64,000 bases of DNA from Archivesica marissinica (Eukaryota; Mollusca; Bivalvia; Venerida; Vesicomyidae). The stretch is taken from NCBI GenBank assembly GCA_014843695.1, contig CM026397.1, forward strand, positions 46,132,571 to 46,196,570, written 5' to 3'. The translations under genes were made by a program, and so were the position numbers. Below the pieces are notes generated by a model. The model saw only the letters and a program-made list of their open reading frames with translations. It had not been told where the DNA came from and made no database searches. Numbering within the stretch: the first letter of the stretch is position 1; the number at the start of each line of letters is the position of its first letter. Below are positions 34,961-45,000 of the stretch, piece by piece.

Positions 34961-35462
34961 GCTTTATGCATGGACCAGACATGGCTCATTACGAAATAAA
35001 GATATATCTATGTATTAAAAACCATATATATATATACACGTGATGATCATATATCCCTATGTGGGATGATTAAAACAAAGTGCAGCGGAGTTCTATGTTT
35101 TTGCTAATATTACATTATGTATCTAAATTTTAGATCGGGGAAGACATTACCGCAATTAGATGTTTTTACACAGGTAATATATTTCACAGATAGAAGTATT
35201 TGTGCACATCGATATAGTACATTGGTAAATATTATTGTTATGTTACTTTTTCATACTTGACGGTGATTCAGATTCTTTTTTGAGTACAACGACAAAACAA
35301 TAACGTTAATTAATCGTTTTCTTTTCTGTTCTGAACATATTCCCGCTGCAATCTTTCTTGTGACGTCGCAGCCGGTGAACCCGCATCTAAAAATAGACAC
35401 AGCTGGAATCATTGTTATGACTAGGTTTTAGTTACAGTACATGATATTTGAGGTCTGTATAA
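34961..35462. other. AT-rich stretch, nothing recognised
   Basis: It contains (TA)n near 35022 and nothing that aligns by eye to the other families here. Confidence 0.5.
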
Positions 35463-35598
35463 TTTGACTCTGGAATGGGTTTCTGTCTGTATCATTGCAC
35501 TATCCTCCAAAAATCTAAAATTACTAATCTCTTCAGGAGGCGTCGCTCATATGGGCAACCGGTAACGACGATAAATGAACGTAAAACACACACACACA
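35463..35598 (+). mobile_element. SINE-A 3' fragment
   Basis: It starts at GACTCTGGAATGGGTTTCTG and includes the complete tail block, TAATCTCTTCAGGAGGCGTC then GCTCATATGGGCAACCGGTA, ending ATAAATGAACGTAAAACACA with a short (CA)n. The tRNA head is absent. It preserves the 50 bp that the 13.8 kb copy lacks. Confidence 0.88.
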
Positions 35599-36216
35599 CT
35601 ATGTGTTACACTTTGTAAAGTAAAGTAATCTTTCTAAAGAAAAGTAGTCTGGCTACAGCTATGATACGGGTTCTGAAAACGCCCAATGTGATACAATATA
35701 TTGTACACTACTGAAGGATACAACAGGTATATAAGGTGTATAACTGAGATTATTCTGAAGGTTCTTAAAATAACCATGTGATGGTTTTTATTTCATCACT
35801 TTAAATTGTACTTATTTCAACAATAATCTAAAATTGGATTCATTGATTACTCTTTTGATACTTAATTTCGTATTGGACTTTCGTGGCACTTAGACATAAC
35901 TGAGAGGTAATTATTATTTGGATATTGACTACACCTATTAATGTATCTTTATGAAATTTGTAATTATATAACGTTTGTGTTAAGCTGTTTCACATATCTT
36001 CATACCATTAAGATCATGGCAATGCAGTACATTAAAGTGCGCTAACTAATTATATTAAACAATTAATTAATTCTCTTTAATATTTCACTCAAGATTAATG
36101 ATATTATGTGCACTTTTTCCATTTAGCTTAGCACCACTAATAGCAAGTACCATTGTCTTCGTGGTACACTGACTATTTAAATACACTGTATATATACGAT
36201 TTATATGACGATTTTT
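35599..36216. other. AT-rich stretch, nothing recognised
   Basis: No reading frames of note. A pair of AAGTAATCTTTCTAAAG / AAAGTAGTCTGG words near 35625 is a chance-level similarity. Confidence 0.45.
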
Positions 36217-36410
36217 TAAAAATAATATTTTATTGCATTTTTTCATACAATACATTACATATATACATACAATACTAAGAACTAATCAGAGATTAATATG
36301 TAATTATATGATTGCAGTATACGATACATTTGTTTTGTCAAGGGAAAAAAAGCAAATGGATTGGGCTACAAGTTATAACAACATTATTTACAGCCTCCCC
36401 TTGTTATGAT
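36217..36410 (-). mobile_element. LINE 3'-UTR fragment
   Basis: AATATTTTATTGCAT, then about 120 bp of AT-rich sequence, then GCAAATGGATTGGGCTACAA and GTTATAACAACATT parallels 52803-52905 (ATATTTTATTGCAAAT ... GCAAATGGTTTGGGCCACAA). On the minus strand the end carries AATAAAATATT. It is a 5'-truncated copy of the retroelement whose 3' end sits at 52793. Confidence 0.7.
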
Positions 36411-36713
36411 ATATATAAATAAAGAAACAAACTTCTCTGGAACATCTATAAAACACCACATGTGGAATCAAACTATGGTGCAAGGATATATATAATACAC
36501 GTGCAAAGATTTCAATGATTCGCGGAATTAGATCTAAACAAGACACTGATACATGTATGTCTAATTTTCAGCTGCGGTATTCGATACACGATGGAATTAC
36601 GGAAGACACATGTTTTTGTCAGATTTATTTTGGGGTTTATTGTTCCAGAAAAGATTTGGACCCGACTGCCAGGTATTTTATCTTATATATAATATCATAG
36701 TTTAATTATGCAC
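36411..36713. other. Spacer, nothing recognised
   Basis: AT-rich. A 61-codon plus-strand frame (36515-36700) has no recognisable features. Confidence 0.45.
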
Positions 36714-37364
36714 TTAAGGGGCATTGTCATCTTCAATGTGCTAGGCAAATACTTCGAAAATAAACAACATAAAGCTCTATCACCAGGTTCATTTTCAATA
36801 AATGAAATATTTCCACAACTGTGATGTTTATAAAGTGAAACTTTAGTTTGAAAATAAATTAATGAATCTCTAGAACAATAGAACAGTTTATGTCAATATT
36901 TTACGCAGCTATGCTATGGGTAACTATCTAGAGTTTATAGAGAGATTTTTCAAGATTTATTGTATCTATGGTAACCTGTTTGCCCCCCAAAACATGTGTC
37001 GCCTAATTTCGCGACCAAAACAAACCGAGTCAAGTCATACATGTCCTCAGTGAATGTGCTCTTCTTTCTGCATAGCATATGTGCATGTTCAACTCTGTAA
37101 ACCCTAGCACTCGTAGCATAACTCTGTACAATATTTACATAAACAGTTCATTTCTTATGGACGTTATGACGCCCAATACATACTCTATTGTTTTAGAGAT
37201 TCATTAATTAACCATACATTTTCAAATTCAACTTAATATGTGTAGAAATCATAGTTGGACCAATAATTTAATAAAAAAGAAGCATATGGTGACAGTGCTC
37301 GTTTATTTTCAAAGTATTTGTTTGGTTCAATATCTAGCACATTGAAGGTGACATAGCCCCTTAA
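36714..37364. mobile_element. Foldback element with TTAA ends, about 650 bp
   Basis: The left end TTAAGGGGCATTGTCATCTT then CAATGTGCTAG pairs with the right end CTAGCACATTGAAGGTGACA then TAGCCCCTTAA. Inner parts also pair: ATACTTCGAAAATAAAC against GTTTATTTTCAAAGTAT, and AATTAATGAATCTCTAGAAC against TTTTAGAGATTCATTAATTA. The arms are about 200 bp, imperfect, with extra sequence in each. TTAA at both outermost positions fits a TTAA-targeting superfamily (piggyBac or Kolobok) but could be part of the repeat itself. No transposase is inside. Confidence 0.75.
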
Positions 37365-37590
37365 AGAAGTCAATTCATGAACAAATATTATTGAATCATT
37401 CAATCATAAATATTTATGAATGAATGAATGAATATTTCTTTAATATGTAAAATATATCATATATGTAGCTCTTCCGGTACCATGATACGGTCAGCAATTA
37501 TTCGTCGCTATCGTCGGAACCCTGTATGTGCCATGTATAAATCGTTTTATGAATACAAGTTAACAGGTTATCTGTGTAGCAAATTACTTT
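37365..37590. other. Spacer with ATGA microsatellite
   Basis: (ATGA)n-like motif at 37415-37432. Nothing else recognised. Confidence 0.5.
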
Positions 37591-38287
37591 TATATGGGTG
37601 TTTGTCAAAAAAGTGGCAGATTTCAACTACCCCTTTTCATAAAAAACAACTTCAGATTTTTTAAACATTGTTTAATCAACTGAACACAACATCATTTAGG
37701 AACACAAAAAAGTGCATGAGGGAGCTCAGGCTAGTATTTCATAAATATTAAGTCATAGGAAAAGTGACATAGTGAAAACATTTTTGTCTCCTGTTACGTG
37801 TTTTAAAAACGTGATTAAAGTTTAATTAAATATAAAATGTTACAAAATGATTTGTTTGTTTCGTTAAACAAATTGTTAAATTGATTACAAACTGTTTTTT
37901 TCATAACTTAACATTACGAAATTATATTTTAATGGTCGATTCCTTAGAAGTTTTAGAAAAATGTGATATTTTCTTTGACTTATGTAAAATTATTAGGAAC
38001 CTCACTACTTCATGGTAATTATGTAAAAACATAAATTTAATGGACCTAAGGTATTAGTAGCAATGGGCTAGTGTTTGTAACTGTAGTTCGGACATCAATA
38101 TTTTTTTTTTACCAGTTCCATATACAGTACATATGGTGAGTTTCAGTCTATATTTGTATTTGTAATACATTTGTGTATGTGTATCTAGCAGAGTATAATG
38201 CAGCATATGAGAAATGCATTTAAAAATAAAATTAATTCAAAGGTGCCGGACAAGAATCTGCCACTGTTTTGAAAAACGCCCATATAT
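37591..38287. mobile_element. Second foldback element, about 700 bp
   Basis: The left end TATATGGGTGTTTGTCAAAA then AAGTGGCAGATTTCAACTAC pairs imperfectly with the right end, whose reverse complement reads TATATGGGCGTTTTTCAAAA then CAGTGGCAGATTCTTGTCC. The interior is AT-rich and non-coding. This suggests a non-autonomous DNA transposon. TATA on both sides would fit a TA target, but this is not decisive. Confidence 0.65.
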
Positions 38288-38844
38288 ACAATCGATATCA
38301 TGTTTATATTGTATATAGTATCATACAAAAACATGTTGAGAGCGTATATGTTAATATATTTGATCATGTAACAATAAAAAAAAATTGAATATTGAATCTT
38401 TATAAATAAATGTTTACATATCTCAGAAACAATTTATGGTTGGCTCACATTTTCACATCGTCCAAACGTAGATATCTCGACGTGAACAATTACTCTAGCA
38501 TAACCCTGATAAACATTTACCATTTATTTACCAAGTTTCATTACAACCTTGGTTGCTTGGTTACATACCGACAGCATCTGACCTCACAAAGGATGAGAAT
38601 GCAATGTAATACAACTGTGCACTTTGCCTAAGAGGTCAAAGTTATATCATTTTAGACAACAACATAGGCAAATTTGGTATCAAAATGTGCGAAATATTGG
38701 GTAAAATTAATTAAATTAGTGTAATGTGTGATGGATTATTTTCTTCACCCATGATAGTAAAATCCATAATTATAAAATTTATAACAAAAAGTAATGCTCA
38801 ATGTAAAAATGCACAGTTTTGTTATGGTGTCAGTATATTGCATG
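38288..38844. other. Spacer, nothing recognised
   Basis: The plus-strand 73-codon frame (38410-38631) has no known motif. The wording CCAAGTTTCATTACAACC with TGACCTCACAAAGGATGAG is reminiscent of dispersed marine-invertebrate repeats, but this is memory only. Confidence 0.4.
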
Positions 38845-40482
38845 CACTAACACACCCACATTATAGACACTGATATTCATGACATATTAATAAACACACC
38901 CACATTATAGACACTGATATTCATGACATATTAATAAACCCACCCACATTATAGACTCTGATATTCATGACATATTAATAAACACACCCACATTATAGAC
39001 ACTGATATTCATGACATATTAATAAACACACCCACATTATAGACTCTGATATTCATGACATATTAATAAACACACCCACATTATAGACACTGATATTCAT
39101 GACATATTAATAAACACACCCACATTATAGACTCTGATATTCATGACATATTAATAAACACACCCACATTATAGACACTGATATTCATGACATATTAATA
39201 AACACACCCACATTATAGACTCTGATATTCATGACATATTAATAAACACACCCACATTATAGACACTGATATTCATGACATATTAATAAACACACCCACA
39301 TTATAGACTCTGATATTCATGACATATTAATAAACACACCCACATTATAGACACTGATATTCATGACATATTAATAAACACACCCACATTATAGACTCTG
39401 ATATTCATGACATATTAATAAACACACCCACATTATAGACACTGATATTCATGACATATTAATAAACACACCCACATTATAGACTCTGATATTCATGACA
39501 TATTAATAAACACACCCACATTATAGACTCTGATATTCATGACATATTAATAAACACACCCACATTATAGACTCTGATATTCATGACGTATTAATAAACA
39601 CACCCACATTATAGACTCTGATATTCATGACGTATTAATAAACACACCCACATTATAGACTCTGATATTCATGACGTATTAATAAACACACCCACATTAT
39701 AGACTCTGATATTCATGACGTATTAATAAACACACCCACATTATAGACACTGATATTCATGACATATTAATAAACACACCCACATTATAGACTCTGATAT
39801 TCATGACGTATTAATAAACACACCCACATTATAGACTCTGATATTCATGACGTATTAATAAACACACCCACATTATAGACTCTGATATTCATGACATATT
39901 AATAAACACACCCACATTATAGACTCTGATATTCATGACGTATTAATAAACACACCCACATTATAGACACTGATATTCATGACATATTAATAAACACACC
40001 CACATTATAGACTCTGATATTCATGACGTATTAATAAACACACCCACATTATAGACACTGATATTCATGACATATTAATAAACACACCCACATTATAGAC
40101 TGATATTCATGACGTATTAATAAACACACCCACATTATAGACTCTGATATTCATGACGTATTAATAAACACACCCACATTATAGACACTGATATTCATGA
40201 CATATTAATAAACACACCCACATTATAGACTCTGATATTCATGACATATTAATAAACACACCCACATTATAGACACTGATATTCATGACATATTAATAAA
40301 CACACCCACATTATAGACTCTGATATTCATGACGTATTAATAAACACACCCACATTATAGACACTGATATTCATGACATATTAATAAACACACCCACATT
40401 ATAGACTCTGATATTCATGACGTATTAATAAACACACCCACATTATAGACTCTGATATTCATGACGTATTAATAAACACACA
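38845..40482. repeat. 44-bp tandem array, about 37 copies
   Basis: The unit ACACACCCACATTATAGACA then CTGATATTCATGACATATTA then ATAA is 44 bp. Two diagnostic sites (GACACTG or GACTCTG; GACATATT or GACGTATT) vary. On the left GACAC and GACTC units alternate strictly, an 88-bp dimer; on the right GACGTATT units appear in runs. One unit near 40100 lacks two bases (GACTGATA). Confidence 0.97.
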
Positions 40483-40620
40483 TTGTCTTGTTATACCTCA
40501 GCAGAGATGTGGTGTCCTTGAGCTAGGTACCTCACACATTGCGTAGTACTTAGGTCGACTGAATCTGACCAGGAAAACATGTCAGTATCCCCGCAAGGGA
40601 TTTGACATATTTGGAACATA
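40483..40620 (+). mobile_element. SINE-D 3' fragment at array edge
   Basis: CTCACACATTGCGTAGTACT then TAGGTCGACTGAATCTGACC and TCCCCGCAAGGGATTTGACA and TTGGAACATA match the 3' two-thirds of SINE-D at 31236-31440. Box A and box B are gone. It directly abuts the last 44-bp unit. Confidence 0.75.
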
Positions 40621-40929
40621 CATGTATATAATAATATTTTCTATTATTAAATATGTAATGTGTTAACCTATTCATTTAATCAGTGTGGCAAATTATTTGT
40701 GAGATGCAATATAACCAACAAGTTAGAGTGAATAAAAAGAAAGTGTATGCTGTCCAATGAATGCTGTTTGTAACAGTGAAAGATGGCACTGTCTGTCACT
40801 GCTTGAGTTCGTATTCCTCCGCGGTTGGGTGTACTTTTGTATTTTAGCTATTTTCTGACAATCATGAATAGTTAATTATAAAGTAATATATTCTAATGAA
40901 TGTTGTTTGGTCTGTAGTTTTAATGTTTG
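40621..40929. other. Spacer, nothing recognised
   Basis: AT-rich. The similar words GTCCAATGAATGCTGTTTG and TCTAATGAATGTTGTTTGG lie about 145 bp apart. No gene. Confidence 0.45.
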
Positions 40930-41122
40930 GCAGCAAACAAAAACTAACTTGCAAATTATACCGGACTATTTCCTATTACGGCCGTTCACACTAACATAAG
41001 TGGTTTTGCGGTTGTGGAATGTAGTGAAATGAGACTGCCGACAGAGGCAGCTAAAATGAATTAAATTTGATAACAACTATTATATTAGACAAAATCATTG
41101 CAAATCATAAAGGAAAAAGAAG
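40930..41122. repeat. Dispersed repeat, second copy, left of foldback-1 copy 3
   Basis: Matches 25676-25869 over its full length with roughly a dozen differences by eye. The combination of this block with foldback-1 therefore exists twice in the window. Confidence 0.8.
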
Positions 41123-41235
41123 TTTTGTGTTTATTAGTGTAAGATAACGCCACGAGTGGAAATACATATTTCGATGATCACGAGATGAAATAAAATCCTA
41201 TTTTACACTAATAAACACAAATATCCTCTATATCT
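41123..41235. repeat. Foldback-1 element, copy 3
   Basis: The left arm TTTTGTGTTTATTAGTGTAA GATAA is shortened (it jumps to CGCCACGAGTGG), while the right arm, ATCACGAGATGAAATAAAAT CCTATTTTACACTAATAAAC, is complete and followed by ATATCCTCTATA. It has a single arm unit, unlike copy 2. Confidence 0.8.
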
Positions 41236-41275
41236 ACTTAAATGTGACGTTCAAGTCTTTTAAAATATACAAGGG

Positions 41276-41535
41276 CCTTCGTGACCAAGTGGTTAAGGTC
41301 GTTGACTTAAAATCACTTGCCCCTCAAGTATGTAGATTCGAATCCCACAAGGGTTGTCCAATTATGTCATGTGAGGAAGCTATCCAGCAGGCTTGTGGAC
41401 GGCCTGTGAGTCTATCCAGATGCCCGTCCGTGCCTGAAATACTGCTTGGAGGGGCACCCGGGGTTTTCCTCAAACAATACTAGCTGGAGAGTCACTATAT
41501 GACATAAGCTGTTGGTGCAATGATACATCTCCCAA
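41276..41535 (+). mobile_element. SINE-C, best-preserved copy
   Basis: The tRNA-like head GGCCTTCGTGACCAAGTGGT TAAGG (box A) and TAGATTCGAATCCCAC (box B), with a long stretch between, suggest a Leu/Ser-type tRNA ancestor. The body is GAGGAAGCTATCCAGCAGGC then GCCCGTCCGTGCCTGAAATA and TGCTTGGAGGGGCACCCGGG; the end is ACATAAGCTGTTGGTGCAAT. A 79-codon frame through it (41244-41483) is incidental. Confidence 0.85.
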
Positions 41536-42014
41536 ACAAATATATTTAGATCAACTGAGGTTGGTATGTGTATGCTCAAATACCTGATAGGCGTATGGCC
41601 AGCGTGTAGCATCCTGCTGCGTGTAGGACATTATCCCCCGGACACTATCCTCTATATATGTTAGCACATGTCACAATGATAGGTAGGACATTATCCCCCA
41701 CCCACTATTGAAATCACTTGTAAGAGAATGAGTGATGTATGTTATATATCATCTCGTAATTACATCATTTATTTAAACAACAATGTTATTATGAAATATA
41801 ATTACTTGAATTATGACAGGAGGTAGTGCCCTCCCCTATTAATATATATATATACATAGGGATAATGTCCAGAAGGAAAATGTCCCTTCCACATCCTGCT
41901 TATGCATACACCCGACTTGCTTCAGAAACATTTTATTGTGAACTGTATTTATTAAATACCACTTCCAGATAACAAAGATATTTTATTGAGCATCAATCTC
42001 CGGATGACCAGTTC
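41536..42014. other. Spacer with opposed GGACATTATCCCC words
   Basis: GTAGGACATTATCCCCC occurs at about 41623 and 41685, and GGGATAATGTCC in the opposite sense at about 41860. This is a possible small foldback element of about 240 bp. No gene. Confidence 0.5.
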
Positions 42015-45000
42015 AGGTATAGATGTAGGTAATACCTAGTTACCAACGCATTGGATATACGGTCGGGTATAGATGTAGGTAATACCTAGTTACCAACGCA
42101 TTGGATATAAGGTCGGGTATAGATGTATGTAATACCTAGTTACCAACGCATTGGATATAAGTTCGGGTATAGATGTAGGTAGTACCTAATTACCAACGCA
42201 TTGGATATAAGGTCGGGTATAGATGTAGGTAATACCTAGTTACCAACGCATTGGATATAAGGTCGGGTATAGATGTAGGTAATACCTAGTTACCAACGCA
42301 TTGGATATACGGTCGGGTATAGATGCATGTAATACCTAATTACCAACGCATTGGATATACGGTCGGGTATAGATGTAGGTAGTACCTAATTACCAACGCA
42401 TTGGATATACGGTCGGGTATAGATGTAGGTAATACCTAGTTACCAACGCATTGGATATACGGTCGGGTATAGATGTATGTAATACCTAGTTACCAACGCA
42501 TTGGATATACGGTCGGGTATAGATGTATGTAATACCTAGTTACCAACGCATTGGATATACGGTCGGGTATAGATGTATGTAATACCTAGTTACCAACGCA
42601 TTGGATATACGGTCGGGTATAGATGTATGTAATACCTAGTTACCAACGCATTGGATATACGGTCGGGTATAGATGTATGTAATACCTAGTTACCAACGCA
42701 TTGGATATACGGTCGGGTATAGATGTATGTAATACCTAGTTACCAACGCATTGGATATACGGTCGGGTATAGATGTATGTAATACCTAGTTACCAACGCA
42801 TTGGATATACGGTCGGGTATAGATGTATGTAATACCTAGTTACCAACGCATTGGATATACGGTCGGGTATAGATGTATGTAATACCTAGTTACCAACGCA
42901 TTGGATATACGGTCGGGTATAGATGTATGTAATACCTAGTTACCAACGCATTGGATATAAGTTCGGGTATAGATGTATGTAATACCTAGTTACCAACGCA
43001 TTGGATATACGGTCGGGTATAGATGTAGGTAATACCTAGTTACCAACGCATTGGATATACGGTCGGGTATAGATGTATGTAATACCTAGTTACCAACGCA
43101 TTGGATATAAGTTCGGGTATAGATGTAGGTAATACCTAGTTACCAACGCATTGGATATAAGGTCGGGTATAGATGTATGTAATACCTAGTTACCAACGCA
43201 TTGGATATACGGTCGGGTATAGATGTAGATAGTACCTAATTACCAACGCATTGGATATAAGGTCGGGTATAGATGTAGGTAATACCTAGTTACCAACGCA
43301 TTGGATATAAGTTCGGGTATTGATGTAGGTAGTACCTAGTTACCAACGCATTGGATATACGGTCGGGTATAGATGTAGGTAGTACCTAGTTACCAACGCA
43401 TTGGATATAAGGTCGGGTATAGATGTAGGTAATACCTAGTTACCAACGCATTGGATATACGGTCGGGTATAGATGTAGGTAATACCTAGTTACCAACGCA
43501 TTGGATATACGGTCGGGTATAGATGTAGGTAGTACCTAATTACCAACGCATTGGATATAAGGTCGGGTATAGATGTAGGTAGTACCTAGTTACCAACGCA
43601 TTGGATATAAGTTCGGGTATAGATGTAGGTAATACCTAGTTACCAACGCATTGGATATAAGGTCGGGTATAGATGTAGGTAATACCTAGTTACCAACGCA
43701 TTGGATATAAGGTCGGGTATAGATGTATGTAATACCTAGTTACCAACGCATTGGATATACGGTCGGGTATAGATGTAGGTAGTACCTAGTTACCAACGCA
43801 TTGGATATACGGTCGGGTATAGATGTATGTAATACCTAATTACCAACGCATTGGATATACGGTCGGGTATAGATGTAGGTAATACCTAGTTACCAACGCA
43901 TTGGATATACGGTCGGGTATAGATGTAGGTAGTACCTAGTTACCAACGCATTGGATATACGGTCGGGTATAGATGTATGTAATACCTAATTACCAACGCA
44001 TTGGATATACGGTCGGGTATAGATGTATGTAATACCTAGTTACCAACGCATTGGATATAAGGTCGGGTATATATGTATGTAATACCTAGTTACCAACGCA
44101 TTGGATATAATGTCGGGTATAGATGTAGGTAGTACCTAGTTACCAACGCATTGGATATACGGTCGGGTATAGATGTATGTAATACCTAATTACCAACGCA
44201 TTGGATATACGGTCGGGTATAGATGTAGGTAATACCTAGTTACCAACGCATTGGATATACGGTCGGGTATAGATGTAGGTAGTACCTAGTTACCAACGCA
44301 TTGGATATACGGTCGGGTATAGATGTATGTAATACCTAATTACCAACGCATTGGATATACGGTCGGGTATAGATGTATGTAATACCTAGTTACCAACGCA
44401 TTGGATATAAGGTCGGGTATATATGTATGTAATACCTAGTTACCAACGCATTGGATATAATGTCGGGTATAGATGTAGGTAGTACCTAGTTACCAACGCA
44501 TTGGATATACGGTCGGGTATAGATGTATGTAATACCTAATTACCAACGCATTGGATATACGGTCGGGTATAGATGTAGGTAATACCTAGTTACCAACGCA
44601 TTGGATATACGGTCGGGTATAGATGTAGGTAGTACCTAGTTACCAACGCATTGGATATACGGTCGGGTATAGATGTAGGTAATACCTAGTTACCAACGCA
44701 TTGGATATACGGTCGGGTATAGATGTATGTAATACCTAGTTACCAACGCATTGGATATAAGTTCGGGTATAGATGTAGGTAATACCTAGTTACCAACGCA
44801 TTGGATATAAGGTCGGGTATAGATGTATGTAATACCTAGTTACCAACGCATTGGATATACGGTCGGGTATAGATAGTACCTAATTACCAACGCATTGGAT
44901 ATAAGGTCGGGTATAGATGTAGGTAATACCTAGTTACCAACGCATTGGATATAAGTTCGGGTATTGATGTAGGTAGTACCTAGTTACCAACGCATTGGAT

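Noticed and set aside
41276..41360. A functional tRNA gene
   Set aside because: Box A and B are present, but the body that follows is shared with two other SINE-C copies. It is a SINE head, as are the tRNA-like segments at 5.2, 13.9 and 31.2 kb.
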